Source: Steroidobacteraceae bacterium (GTDB lineage Bacteria > Pseudomonadota > Gammaproteobacteria > Steroidobacterales > Steroidobacteraceae). From it: a stretch of DNA of 34,378 nt. The notes beneath the pieces are model-generated. The model worked only from the letters and a program-made list of their open reading frames with translations, searched no databases and was not told where the DNA came from. Shown piece by piece: positions 1 to 7,664 of the stretch. The stretch spans positions 1-34,378 of the forward strand of contig JANWKR010000001.1 of assembly GCA_025451275.1 (NCBI GenBank), read 5' to 3'. A program made the translations under genes and the position numbers. Position 1 is the first letter of the stretch. The number at the start of each line of letters is the position of its first letter.

Positions 1-775
1 GCCCGCGCAGCAGCGCAATCGCTTCCTCGTGAGCGCGCGCCGTCCAGACCTGCTGGCCGTAGAGGATCGCCGGCCGCTCGGAATTCACCAGGATGTCGGC
101 CAGCTTCTCGATGTCGCGCTGGTCGGCAAGCAGTCGCGTCGAGGCTCGGTAGTGTCCGGGAGCGGGCACGACCGCCTTGGCGAGGTCGACCTCCCGGTCG
201 AGCACGTCGCGCGGGATCTCAAGATAAACCGGGCCCGGCGCGCCGTTAAATGCCTCGCGCGCCGCCATGGAGACCATGTCGGCGACGCGTTCAGTGCTCG
301 GCACGGTGGCGGCGAACTTGGTGATAGGCGACATCATGTCGACGTGCGGCAGGTCCTGCAGCGAGCCCATCTTGTGCTGGGTGAGGGCGCCCTGGCCGCC
401 GATGTGCAGTACCGGGCTCTCGGAGCGAAACGCGGTTGCGATGCCGGTGACCGCGTTGGTGCAGCCAGGTCCGGCGGTGGTCACCACACAGCCGAGCTTG
501 CCGGTCTGCCGCGCGTAGCCGTCGGCGGCGTGTGCGGCCACCTGCTCGTGGCGCACGTCGATGATGCGGATGCCCTCATCGATGCAGCCGTCGTAGATGT
601 CGATTATGTGGCCGCCGCAGAGCGTGAAGATCGTGTCCACGCCCTCGTTCCTGAGTGCCTTGGCGACCAGGTGGCCGCCCGAGACGACGCCGGCGTCACG
701 GGTCTTGCGCTTGAGCGTGTCTTCCGCGGTGGTCGTGCCCCTGCTGTCCGCAGTCTTGGGCGCCGTATCGAGCAT
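1..775 (-). CDS. TPP-dependent enzyme, acetolactate synthase-like, N-terminal part
   Basis: The visible 258 residues form the N-terminal PYR domain of a thiamine-diphosphate enzyme; the C-terminus lies beyond the left edge. The segment VRHEQVAAHAADGYAR carries the conserved catalytic glutamate, and TTAGPGCTNAVTGIATA plus a downstream PGPVYLEIPRDVLD are typical of the acetolactate synthase / 2-hydroxyacyl-CoA lyase / oxalyl-CoA decarboxylase superfamily. The ATG at 775 is chosen because GGAGG sits six bases upstream; an in-frame ATG at 787 overlaps that site. It lies 125 bp downstream of the OxlT-like transporter on the same strand, so the two probably share a transcript. The transporter makes a role in 2-oxoacid or oxalate metabolism plausible, but the N-terminus looks closer to acetolactate synthase-like proteins than to oxalyl-CoA decarboxylase as I remember it. 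Substrate unknown. Confidence 0.82.
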   Translation of the reverse strand, partial: MLDTAPKTADSRGTTTAEDTLKRKTRDAGVVSGGHLVAKALRNEGVDTIFTLCGGHIIDIYDGCIDEGIRIIDVRHEQVAAHAADGYARQTGKLGCVVTTAGPGCTNAVTGIATAFRSESPVLHIGGQGALTQHKMGSLQDLPHVDMMSPITKFAATVPSTERVADMVSMAAREAFNGAPGPVYLEIPRDVLDREVDLAKAVVPAPGHYRASTRLLADQRDIEKLADILVNSERPAILYGQQVWTARAHEEAIALLRG

Positions 776-900
776 GCCTGCCTCCATTCCTAACAAGCGG
801 TCTGCGTCCCGCGGCTCCGTCGCCGCCGCCGCGGGGCGCCGCCGGGCTGCGGCCGCCACGAGGGCCGGTCCCGGCGCGCAATTTGCGATTTCGGCAAGTC

Positions 901-2205
901 TCAGCGCGTCGCCAGATTCGCCTTGGTGGCATCGACGCCGGCCCCGCGATTGGTATACGCAGCCCGCATCGGCTTCAGCACCGCCATCGCCGCCAGAGCC
1001 GCGATGATGTTGAGTGTGGCCGCGGTGATGAACACCGCGTGCCAGTTGCCTTTAGCCGCGACCAGTACGTTGGCGAGCGGCACCAGAAGCGACGCCGTAC
1101 CTTTCGCCGTGTACATGAGCCCGGTGTTGGTGGTCGCGTAGGTGGCGCCGAAAGTATCGGTTACCGTCGCCGGGAACAGGCTGTAGATCTCACCCCAGGC
1201 GAAGAAGACCAAGCCGCTCAGCAGCACGAACCACACCGGGTCAGTACCGAGGTTGGCGAGCGCGATGATGCCGATGCCCTCGAGCAGGAAGGCGATGAAC
1301 ATGGTCTGCTCTCGCCCGATGCGGTCCGACACCCAGCCGAAGAACGGCCGGGTCAGGCCGTTCAGTATGCGATCGAGGCTAAGCGCGAAGGTGAGCGCCG
1401 GCAGCGTGATGCCGATCAGGCTCACCGGGATCTTATCGACGTGATAATCCTTGGCGATCGGTGCCAGCTGCGCCGTCGCCATCAGGCCACCGGCCGCCAT
1501 CATGATGAACATGACATACATCACCCAGAACACCGGGGTCTTGAGCATCTGCACCGGCGTCGCCTGATAGCGGCTCGCGCCCGGGGCGACCTTCGGCGGG
1601 GCGGCCATGAAGCTCGCCGTCGGCGCCAGGATCAGGAACCCAAACACCACCACGACGATGCCCTGGAACAGGCCGAACGTCAGGAAGGTCTGCTCGTAAC
1701 CCGAGCTCTTGATCATGTTGGCGATCGGGATGATGGTGGCGGCGGACCCCATGCCGAACCCGGCCGCAGTCAGGCCGGCTGCTAGGCCGCGTCGCCCGGG
1801 GAACCACTTCACGGCGTTGCCGATGCAGGTGCCATAGACGGCACCGGCGCCGATGCCACCGAGCACCGCGGCGAAATAGAACATGCCGAGCGAGCTCGCG
1901 AAGGAATTGAGGGTCCAGGCGAGGGCGCACAGCACACCGCCCACGACGATCATCCAGCGCGGACCAAATCTGTCGACCAGGTAGCCCTCGGCGGGCACCA
2001 GCCAGGTCTCGAACAGTACGAACACCGTGAACGTGACCTGGATGGCCGCCTTGCTCCAGTGATACTTGTCGCCGATCGGTCCGACAAATAGCGTCCAGCC
2101 GTACTGGAGGTTTGCGACCATGACCATGCAGACGATGCCGATGATCAGCTGCGTCCAGGGTCGGGCGAAGAATGAAGTGGGCTGAAGACCTGATTCGGTA
2201 ACCAT
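901..2205 (-). CDS. OxlT-family MFS transporter (oxalate/formate antiporter-like)
   Basis: A 434-residue twelve-helix major facilitator. The N-terminal YGWTLFVGPI, the loop GWVSDRIGRE after the central helices and the FFAWGEIYSLFPAT segment are characteristic of the oxalate/formate antiporter family. Basic residues in NGLTRP and in the late helix YTAKG fall where OxlT has its substrate-binding Arg and Lys (family knowledge, from memory), which fits an anionic carboxylate substrate. The start at 2205 is chosen because the minus strand reads AGGGGGAA about seven bases before this ATG; an ATG 13 codons upstream has no such site. It is the first gene of a leftward unit with the TPP enzyme and has a 5' leader of about 200 nt. 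The real substrate may be another small mono- or dicarboxylate. Confidence 0.88.
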   Translation of the reverse strand: MVTESGLQPTSFFARPWTQLIIGIVCMVMVANLQYGWTLFVGPIGDKYHWSKAAIQVTFTVFVLFETWLVPAEGYLVDRFGPRWMIVVGGVLCALAWTLNSFASSLGMFYFAAVLGGIGAGAVYGTCIGNAVKWFPGRRGLAAGLTAAGFGMGSAATIIPIANMIKSSGYEQTFLTFGLFQGIVVVVFGFLILAPTASFMAAPPKVAPGASRYQATPVQMLKTPVFWVMYVMFIMMAAGGLMATAQLAPIAKDYHVDKIPVSLIGITLPALTFALSLDRILNGLTRPFFGWVSDRIGREQTMFIAFLLEGIGIIALANLGTDPVWFVLLSGLVFFAWGEIYSLFPATVTDTFGATYATTNTGLMYTAKGTASLLVPLANVLVAAKGNWHAVFITAATLNIIAALAAMAVLKPMRAAYTNRGAGVDATKANLATR

Positions 2206-2405
2206 CGCTGTTCCCCCTAAGTCGACCGCAGATAAAGTCGTCAACCGGTTTCAACGATCGGGCTACGCCGCGCGCCGCTTGGGTCTCAGGCCGGTGCGGC
2301 GCGCCAAGTCCCGCATCGGTCGCTAGCGAGTCCGTGAAGAAGCGTTATGGCCGGCTGACCCCCTCGAGTTTGTAATTGATCATGCCGTCACTTGATGCAA
2401 GGCCG

Positions 2406-2435
2406 ACCATATGTGATATATCTCCGGCTTGTCAA
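2406..2435 (-). promoter_or_regulatory. Predicted sigma-70 promoter for the transporter gene
   Basis: Read on the minus strand, a perfect -35 TTGACA (2435-2430) is followed after 18 bp by TATGGT (2411-2406), four of six matches to TATAAT. The element lies in the only clearly AT-rich patch of the intergenic region and points towards the transporter gene, giving a leader of roughly 195 nt. Confidence 0.55.
2409..2422. promoter_or_regulatory. Candidate operator palindrome in the promoter spacer
   Basis: The spacer between the predicted -35 and -10 contains the perfect 8-bp palindrome GATATATC (2415-2422), overlapping a second dyad ATAT-GTG-ATAT (2409-2419). A repressor bound here would block RNA polymerase. 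The FadR-type GntR protein encoded divergently next door is the obvious candidate; this assignment is inference. Confidence 0.4.
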
Positions 2436-2764
2436 TCAGGCGGCGGGCCGCGCAGGGTCGCACTGCAGCTGGGGCGGAAGAGTCGCAGCTTCAGCCCGCG
2501 CGCGCGGCGGGAGGCCTCTTGCGTTGCACTAAGGGCGACGGGAAGTCCCGGATTAGGCGGGAGAATCGGATTAGAGAGTTATAGATGCAGCGCATTACTG
2601 CCGGTTGCGCATTCTGCGTATGTCCCGCACCTCTTGGAACGTGTCAAGATGTTTTTGCTGCGCTCGGCCGTCGATCCGGGTTTGAGACGGACTGCCGGCG
2701 TGCCGGCGAGCAAAGACGCGCGAGCGTGGGGGATCTACGGCATCGCGAGAAAATTGGGGGTTGA

Positions 2765-3493
2765 ATGAGTGCGTTCGTGACGCCCGGAGAGAATGAGACG
2801 GCCACCAGTGCCCTGGGATCGCTCGCGCTTGCGCCGTTGAACGCGGTGAGCCTGCGCGACCAGGCGTACGCGCTGTTGAAGGACGCGATTGCGAGTACCG
2901 ACATCTACAGCCAACGCCAACAGCTGCGCCTCGACGAGCGCGAGCTGATGCAGGCGCTCGGCGTGAGCCGTACCCCGATCCGCGAGGCACTGTCCATCCT
3001 CGAACAGGAGGGGTTTGTCCGCACCGTGCCGCGCCGCGGCATCTTCATCGTGCGCAAGTCCAAGCGCGAGATCATCGAGATGATCCAGGTGTGGGCGGCG
3101 CTCGAGAGCATGTCGGCGCGGCTGGCGACCCTGCACGCGTCCGACGAGGAGATCGGTCGGCTGCGCCACCTGTTCGACGAGTTCCAGAACTCCCCGCCCT
3201 CGGAGCACATCGGCGAGTACTCCGATGCCAACATTGCCTTCCACCAGATGATCATCCGCCTGGGCGGCTCGCAGCTGATCGCGGACGCGACCAAGAACCT
3301 GTTCATCCACGTGCGCGCCATCCGCAAGGCCACGATCTCGCAGGACAACCGCGCCGCGCGCTCCATCATTGACCACCTGAAGATCATCGAAGCGCTTGAG
3401 CGGCGCGACACCGAGCTGGCTGAGCGGCTCACGCGGCAGCACACGCTCGACCTCGCCGCACACGTCGAGCGCAACTGCGACTTTCTCGACTAG
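2765..3493 (+). CDS. GntR-family transcriptional regulator, FadR/FCD subgroup
   Basis: A 242-residue regulator. Residues about 29-98 form the winged helix-turn-helix, with the signature LMQALGVSRTPIREALSILEQEGFV followed by the wing PRRGIFIV. Residues about 105-235 are an all-helical FCD ligand domain; FHQMI, the histidine in IDHLKII and the closing HTLDLAAHV supply the histidines that usually bind a metal and a carboxylate ligand in this family. The ATG at 2765 follows a G-rich site (TTGGGGG) by a few bases. It is divergent from the transporter/TPP unit, which it probably controls. Its 3' end meets lysR tail-to-tail: the tetranucleotide CTAG at 3490-3493 supplies both stop codons. Confidence 0.9.
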   Translation: MSAFVTPGENETATSALGSLALAPLNAVSLRDQAYALLKDAIASTDIYSQRQQLRLDERELMQALGVSRTPIREALSILEQEGFVRTVPRRGIFIVRKSKREIIEMIQVWAALESMSARLATLHASDEEIGRLRHLFDEFQNSPPSEHIGEYSDANIAFHQMIIRLGGSQLIADATKNLFIHVRAIRKATISQDNRAARSIIDHLKIIEALERRDTELAERLTRQHTLDLAAHVERNCDFLD

Positions 3494-4467
3494 CTGCGGC
3501 GACTGCGGGGTGCAGCCGGCGGGGCTGGCCGCCGTTTCGGGCCGCCGAAGCCGAAGTGCACCAGCCGCTCGAGCAGTGGCGCCCCCTCCTGCAGCAGGAA
3601 CTCCTTGAAGGCCGCCGCCGCGGGCGGTAGGCGCTTGGTGCGGTTGTGCACCAGGTACCAGTTTAGCTGCGCGGGAAAACCCTGCACGTCCAGCACCACC
3701 AGGTTGCCCGCGCGCAGGTCGAGGCCGATGGTGTGCGCGGACAGGAACGCGATGCCCATGCCGGCGACGACCGCCTGCTTGATGGTCTCGGTGCTCGAGA
3801 TCTGCATGGCGATGTTGAGGCGCGAGAACTGCCGCCCGAACACCTCACGCATCGAGTTCCAGGTGTCCGAGCCGTGCTCGCGCGCCACGAACGGCTCGCG
3901 GTTCAGCGCGGTGCGCGGGATCTGCCGCAGCCGCGCGAGGGGATGGCTGGGCGCGGCGACGATCACGTATGGGTGCGGCGCGAACGGCAGCGCCACGATG
4001 TCCAGGTCGCGCGGCGGCCGCACCATCACCGCAAGATCGGTCAGGTTCTCGGCGAGCTGACGCAGCAGCCCCTCGCGGTTGTGCACCGTGAGCTGGAAGC
4101 TGATGCCGGGGTGGTCGGCGCCGAAGGCCGCGAGCACCCTCGGAAAGAAGTAGTCACCGGCGCTGATCACGGCGACGTTGAGCCGGCCCCCGGTGACGCC
4201 CTTGAGCTGCGCCAGCGCGTCGTCGGTCTCCTTCAGGCGCTGCTCGATGGCGCGTGCGCACTGCAGCAGCTCCTCGCCGGCGGGCGTGAGGTAGGTGCGG
4301 CGCCCGATGCGCTCGAACAGCGGCAGGCCGAGCACTGCGGCCAGGTCCTTGAGCTGGGTCGACACGGCCGGCTGCGACAGATGCAGCTCCTCGGCGGCGC
4401 GCGAGAAGTTCATGTGGCGCGCGGCGGCGGCGAACACCTGCAGCTGGCGCAGGGTGAGGTTCCTCAT
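3490..4467 (-). CDS. LysR-family transcriptional regulator, CbbR-like
   Basis: A 325-residue LysR protein. The N-terminal 65 residues are the winged HTH (LTLRQLQVFAAAARHMNFSRAAEELHLSQPAVS), followed by a linker helix and a two-lobed effector domain from about residue 90. The run RLNVAVISAGDYFFPRVLAAF, the PPRDLDIVALPF segment and GMGIAFLSAHTIGLDLRAGNLVVLDVQGFP closely resemble CbbR-type regulators. No carbon-fixation genes are in the window, so the target is unclear. It is divergent from the 87-residue ORF and aldo/keto reductase, which makes those the first candidates. Both are separated by 136 bp holding an inverted repeat. The C-terminal tail after about residue 300 (KRRPAPPAAPRSRRS) is basic, proline-rich and probably disordered. 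Confidence 0.9.
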   Translation of the reverse strand: MRNLTLRQLQVFAAAARHMNFSRAAEELHLSQPAVSTQLKDLAAVLGLPLFERIGRRTYLTPAGEELLQCARAIEQRLKETDDALAQLKGVTGGRLNVAVISAGDYFFPRVLAAFGADHPGISFQLTVHNREGLLRQLAENLTDLAVMVRPPRDLDIVALPFAPHPYVIVAAPSHPLARLRQIPRTALNREPFVAREHGSDTWNSMREVFGRQFSRLNIAMQISSTETIKQAVVAGMGIAFLSAHTIGLDLRAGNLVVLDVQGFPAQLNWYLVHNRTKRLPPAAAAFKEFLLQEGAPLLERLVHFGFGGPKRRPAPPAAPRSRRS

Positions 4468-4479
4468 GAGGGTCGAGGA

Positions 4480-4520
4480 TAGCCCGGACGAGGTATTCTG
4501 AAAACTATAAGTCCGGGATA
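4480..4520. promoter_or_regulatory. Inverted repeat in the lysR divergent promoter region
   Basis: Two 10-bp arms, TAGCCCGGAC at 4480-4489 and GTCCGGGATA at 4511-4520, are complementary at nine of ten positions. They flank a 21-bp AT-rich core that contains CTATAAG. The left arm begins 13 bp upstream of the lysR start. This size and position suit a LysR-type autoregulatory site, but the family's T-N11-A rule is too loose to confirm it by eye. Confidence 0.4.
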
Positions 4521-4603
4521 GAAACCTTTAATTTTTCTTCTGGTTGGCCGGCGCGTAGGCTCAGGCCCGTCAGTTGCACGCCACGGCGCGCAGGGAGTGA
4601 GAC

Positions 4604-4867
4604 ATGCCAGACCAGCACACCACCGCGGCCGTCGCGCCTCGTGATCCGCTCGACGCCGAGCTGGAGGCGTACAACCGCGCCTTCACGGAGCTGGAACTGC
4701 CCTGGCACTGGGACGCGGCGACGCTGCGGCACCTGCTGAGCGTGGCGCCCGACCGTGACTGCGTGGGCGCGTACGTCGAGCGCAACCATGCCCATCTGCT
4801 GCGCGTCTACGACAAGTCGTTCCTGCGCGAGCTGGTGCTGTCGGCCAAGGAGCGGCACCGCGCCTGA
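4604..4867 (+). CDS. Small conserved-looking protein of unknown function (87 aa)
   Basis: An 87-residue soluble, acidic protein that I do not recognise. It has no signal peptide, membrane helix or metal-binding cysteine cluster. The middle is rich in aromatic and charged residues (LPWHWDAATLRHLL) and the end is helical and charged (FLRELVLSAKERHRA). It is likely real: GGGAG stands eight bases before the ATG, and its TGA (4865-4867) directly abuts the ATG of the aldo/keto reductase (4868), suggesting translational coupling. It is divergent from the LysR gene, so all three may form one regulatory unit. Confidence 0.65.
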   Translation: MPDQHTTAAVAPRDPLDAELEAYNRAFTELELPWHWDAATLRHLLSVAPDRDCVGAYVERNHAHLLRVYDKSFLRELVLSAKERHRA

Positions 4868-5815
4868 ATGCTTTCCGCTAGAGTCACGGCCGTGACTCTC
4901 GGACCCACTCCGGACACACGAATCGCGCTCGGGCGCAGCGGCCTCAGCGTCGCCCCCCTCGGCTGGGGCATGTGGCACCTGGCCGGCACCGACGCCGCCG
5001 GCGCCCGGCTGCGGGTCGAGGCCGCTCTCGAGACCGGCTGCCAGCTGTTCGATACCGCCGACGTCTACGGCTACCGGCGCGGCAGCGGCTTCGGCGATGC
5101 GGAGGCGCTGCTGGGCGCGGTGCTGCGCGACGCGCCGCAGCTGCGCGAGCGCATGGTGCTCGCGACCAAGGCCGGCATCGATCCCCGCGTTCCCTACGAC
5201 TCGAGCCCGGCGTACCTGGTGGCGGCCTGCGAAGCCTCGCTGCGCCGTCTGGGCGTCGAGCGCATCGACCTGTGGCAGATCCACCGGCCCGACCTGCTCG
5301 CGCACCCGGCCGAGGTGGCGGCGGTGTTCGAGCGGCTGCAGGCGGCGGGCAAGATCCGCGCAGCGGGTGTCTCCAACTACAGTGCCGCGCAGTTCGAGGC
5401 GCTCGCCCGTCACGTCGGCCCCGGCCTCGCCTCGGTGCAGAACGAATTCTCCGCTCTTGTGATCGGTGGCCTCGAGGACGGCACACTGGATGCCGCCATG
5501 GGTTACGGTGCCGGCGTGCTCGCCTGGTCGCCGCTCGCCCAGGGGCGGCTCGTCCGGACTCCGGAGGAGGGGGGCGAGCCGGCGCGCACGGCGGCGGTGA
5601 TCGCGGCTCTCGACACGATCGCCGCCCGTGCCGGTGTGTCGCGCAGCGCTGTCGCTTACGCCTGGGTGATGGCCCACCCGGCCCGGCCGGTGCCGCTGAT
5701 CGGCAGCCAGAACCCGGCGCGCATCCGCGAGGCCGCCCAGGCCTTTGCGGTGCACATGACGCGTGAGGAGTGGTACCGGATCCTGGTAGCGGCGCGCGGC
5801 CGGCCTCTGCCGTAA
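4868..5815 (+). CDS. Aldo/keto reductase
   Basis: A 315-residue NAD(P)H-dependent (beta/alpha)8-barrel oxidoreductase. The catalytic tetrad is visible: Asp62 and Tyr67 in FDTADVYG, Lys101 in ATKAG and His139 in WQIHRPD. The later GVSNYSAAQF, QNEFSAL and the C-terminal PLIGSQNPARIREA match the cofactor-binding half of the family. The first 20 residues precede the usual IALGRSGLSVAPLGWG start, so a GTG at 4891 is an alternative start. I prefer the ATG at 4868 because it abuts the stop of the preceding small gene. The substrate cannot be read from sequence; reduction of an aldehyde or oxidation of a sugar-type alcohol are both possible. Confidence 0.88.
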   Translation: MLSARVTAVTLGPTPDTRIALGRSGLSVAPLGWGMWHLAGTDAAGARLRVEAALETGCQLFDTADVYGYRRGSGFGDAEALLGAVLRDAPQLRERMVLATKAGIDPRVPYDSSPAYLVAACEASLRRLGVERIDLWQIHRPDLLAHPAEVAAVFERLQAAGKIRAAGVSNYSAAQFEALARHVGPGLASVQNEFSALVIGGLEDGTLDAAMGYGAGVLAWSPLAQGRLVRTPEEGGEPARTAAVIAALDTIAARAGVSRSAVAYAWVMAHPARPVPLIGSQNPARIREAAQAFAVHMTREEWYRILVAARGRPLP

Positions 5816-5858
5816 GTCTTGCGTTCCCGCCGGTCGCCTGCGGCAACACAGAGCGCAT

Positions 5859-5873
5859 GCTCGCGACATCTAA
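5859..5873 (+). promoter_or_regulatory. Candidate ECF-sigma promoter box upstream of the DUF4142 gene
   Basis: The 15-mer GCTCGCGACATCTAA occurs here, about 60 bp before the DUF4142 start, and again exactly at 20094-20108 before the ECF sigma gene. CATCTAA resembles an ECF-type -10 element. A GCAACA sequence lies 10 bp upstream of this copy and 8 bp upstream of the other. Assignment to that sigma factor is inference. Confidence 0.5.
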
Positions 5874-5933
5874 CGTGTGACCGACTGCGCGCCAGCAGCG
5901 GTATCCGGGAATCCATACACTGAGGAGACAGCA

Positions 5934-6464
5934 ATGAAAGTCATGACCGGCGTCCTGCTGACGCTTTGCGCCATGGGCGCCACCGGTGCCTGGGCCGCGG
6001 GCGGACCCACCGACCCGCAGATTGCAGCGATCGTGGTGACGGCCAACCAGGTCGACATCGACGCCGGCAAGCTCGCCAGCTCCAAGGCGCACTCGAAGGA
6101 CGTGCGCGCATTCGGGCAGCTGATGGTCACCGACCACACCGCCGTCAACAAGTCCGCCACCGAGCTGGTGCAGAAACTGCACGTCACGCCCGAGTCGAAC
6201 GCCACCAGCGAGAGCCTGCAGAAGGGCGGTGACGAGAATCTCGCCAAGCTCAAGACGCTGAAAGGTGCGGCCTTCGACAAGGCCTATGTCGATCACGAGG
6301 TGACCTATCACGAGGCGGTTCTGGACGCGGTCGACAAGACGCTCATCCCGAGCGCCCAGAACGCAGAGCTCAAGGCATTGCTCGTCAAGGTGCGGCCGGC
6401 GTTCGTCGCTCACCTCGAGCATGCCAAGGCGTTGCAGGCCAAGCTCGGCGGTGCGGGTGGCTAG
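5934..6464 (+). CDS. DUF4142 periplasmic ferritin-like protein
   Basis: A 176-residue exported protein. Residues 1-21 are a cleavable signal peptide ending in GAWA before AGGPTDPQ. The mature part is an all-helical DUF4142 domain, recognised by IVVTANQVDIDAGKLASSKAHSKDVRAFGQLMVTDH and the later DKAYVDHEVTYHEAVLDAVD, with paired histidines on the helices as in ferritin-like bundles. The start at 5934 is chosen because GAGGAGACAGCA directly precedes it and the signal peptide begins there; 19 upstream codons are poor. It overlaps the cupredoxin gene by 14 bp. The family is often found with stress-type ECF regulators, which fits the shared motif upstream. Biochemical role unknown. Confidence 0.85.
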   Translation: MKVMTGVLLTLCAMGATGAWAAGGPTDPQIAAIVVTANQVDIDAGKLASSKAHSKDVRAFGQLMVTDHTAVNKSATELVQKLHVTPESNATSESLQKGGDENLAKLKTLKGAAFDKAYVDHEVTYHEAVLDAVDKTLIPSAQNAELKALLVKVRPAFVAHLEHAKALQAKLGGAGG

Positions 6465-6795
6465 CGCCACGCGCACGCTCGCACCCGCTGCCGCGATCCT
6501 GATTGTCACGGCCGCCGCCGTGGGCGCTGCGCCGCCCCCGGCGGCGGCGACTCACACGGTGGTGATCGAGAACCTGCAGTTCAGCCCCAGGGAGCTGACC
6601 GTGAACCGCGGCGACCGCATCGTGTGGGTGAACAAGGACCTGTTCCCGCACACGGCCACCGCCGAGGGCAAGGGGTTCGACTCGCACAGCATCGCCGCGA
6701 ACGCCTCGTGGAGCTACGTGGCCTCCAGGCCCGGTACCTATCCGTACGGCTGCACCTTCCATCCCACCATGAAGGCGACGCTCACGGTGAAGTGA
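6451..6795 (+). CDS. Amicyanin/plastocyanin-like cupredoxin
   Basis: A 114-residue exported type-1 copper protein. After a signal peptide of about 34 residues comes a cupredoxin fold: VVIENLQFSPRELTVNRGDRIVWVNKD, then His67 in FPHTAT, and the C-terminal copper loop YGCTFHPTM giving Cys101, His104 and Met107. The short C-x2-H-x2-M loop is the amicyanin pattern. The GTG at 6451 is my choice of start because it gives a clean signal peptide; GTG 6457 is nearly as good, and both lie inside the end of the DUF4142 gene. Amicyanin is the electron acceptor of methylamine dehydrogenase, so this protein could serve the quinoprotein amine dehydrogenase encoded 8 kb away. Its operon partners argue for a general or stress role instead. 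Confidence 0.85.
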   Translation: MRVASATRTLAPAAAILIVTAAAVGAAPPPAAATHTVVIENLQFSPRELTVNRGDRIVWVNKDLFPHTATAEGKGFDSHSIAANASWSYVASRPGTYPYGCTFHPTMKATLTVK

Positions 6796-6893
6796 GCGCA
6801 CTCCTAGTGGTACCACGCGGCGCGACGCCGGCGGATCTTTGACGGGTCCGCCGCCGGCCGCATGCTCACGCGCTTTGCGCCGCGGGGGCTCGC

Positions 6894-7664
6894 ATGATCA
6901 CGCTCGGTATCCGGGTCTATGCACTCGGCGCGCTCGCGCTCGGGCTGGTGGGACTCGCCTGGGACGACTTCGCGCTGCAGTGGCAGCCGGTGCCTGCCGG
7001 CGTGCCGGGGCGCGCCGCGCTCGCCTGTGTGTTCGCTGCCGCCCTGGTGGCGGCCGCCGTGGCCGTCAACCTGCGCCCTGCGGGAGCAGTCGGCGCCGCC
7101 GCGCTGTGCGGCCTGTTCGCCCTCGTGGTGTTGCTGCACGCGCCGGAGGTCGTGACCCATCCGCTGGTGGTGGGTGCCTGGAGCGGGCTCGCCGAGCAGC
7201 TGGCGCTGTGCAGCGCAGGTCTCATCGCGTGGGCGCTGCTCGCCGCGCCGGGCGGGCGCGCCGCGGGGGCCGGCGCGCCCGGCCGCTATGCCTTCGGCGC
7301 CTGCCTGCTGGTATTCGGCCTGGCGCACTTCATTTACCTGGATTTCACCGCCGGCATGGTGCCGAAGTGGCTGCCGCCCGGGCAGACCTTCTGGGCCGTG
7401 GTCACCGGGGTGGCCCACGTTGCCGCGGGCGTTGCCATCCTCGCGCGGCGCTGGGCGCACCTCGCCGCCGTGCTGCTGGCGGTCATGTTTGCCGGGTTCG
7501 GGATCCTGATCCACGCGCCGCTGCTGCTGGCCGACCCACACAGCCACCTCAACTGGGTGATGAATGCGATGAACCTGGCGCTCACCGGCTCGGCCTGGGT
7601 GATGGCGGACGCACTTGCAGCGCGACGGCCGGCGGTTAGCGCGGCAGTCGCTGCGTCTCGGTGA
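6894..7664 (+). CDS. DoxX-like integral membrane protein
   Basis: A 256-residue protein with about seven predicted transmembrane helices and short loops. The segment FGLAHFIYLDFTAGMVPKWLPPGQTFWAVVTGVAHVAAGVAIL is the DoxX-type signature. The start ATG 6894 follows GGGGCTCGC. It lies 98 bp after the cupredoxin gene and may be the third gene of the DUF4142 operon. DoxX-like proteins are associated with redox or quinone processes, but no activity can be assigned here. Its 3' end overlaps the end of the convergent cyclo-ligase gene by 29 bp. Confidence 0.72.
   Translation: MITLGIRVYALGALALGLVGLAWDDFALQWQPVPAGVPGRAALACVFAAALVAAAVAVNLRPAGAVGAAALCGLFALVVLLHAPEVVTHPLVVGAWSGLAEQLALCSAGLIAWALLAAPGGRAAGAGAPGRYAFGACLLVFGLAHFIYLDFTAGMVPKWLPPGQTFWAVVTGVAHVAAGVAILARRWAHLAAVLLAVMFAGFGILIHAPLLLADPHSHLNWVMNAMNLALTGSAWVMADALAARRPAVSAAVAASR

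Larger units (their letters stand above)
2206..2764. other. 559-bp divergent intergenic region
   Basis: This gap separates the leftward transporter gene from the rightward gntR gene. It contains a good minus-strand promoter and an AT-rich palindrome near 2406-2435. The remainder is GC-rich, and I find no convincing RNA gene. A 130-codon open frame crosses it but overlaps the gntR start and has no ribosome-binding site or family resemblance, so I do not call it. I could not identify a clear promoter for gntR. Confidence 0.5.

Noticed and set aside
1..775. Calling the TPP enzyme oxalyl-CoA decarboxylase because of the OxlT-like neighbour
   Set aside because: The N-terminal sequence is closer to acetolactate synthase-like proteins as I remember them, and no formyl-CoA transferase gene is visible; the catalytic half is outside the window.
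2376..2768. 130-codon open frame in the transporter-gntR gap
   Set aside because: No ribosome-binding site, low-complexity Arg/Ser-rich translation, overlaps the promoter patch and the gntR start.
3490..4467. Carbon-fixation operon suggested by the CbbR-like regulator
   Set aside because: No RuBisCO or Calvin-cycle gene is in the window; CbbR-like LysR proteins regulate other genes too.
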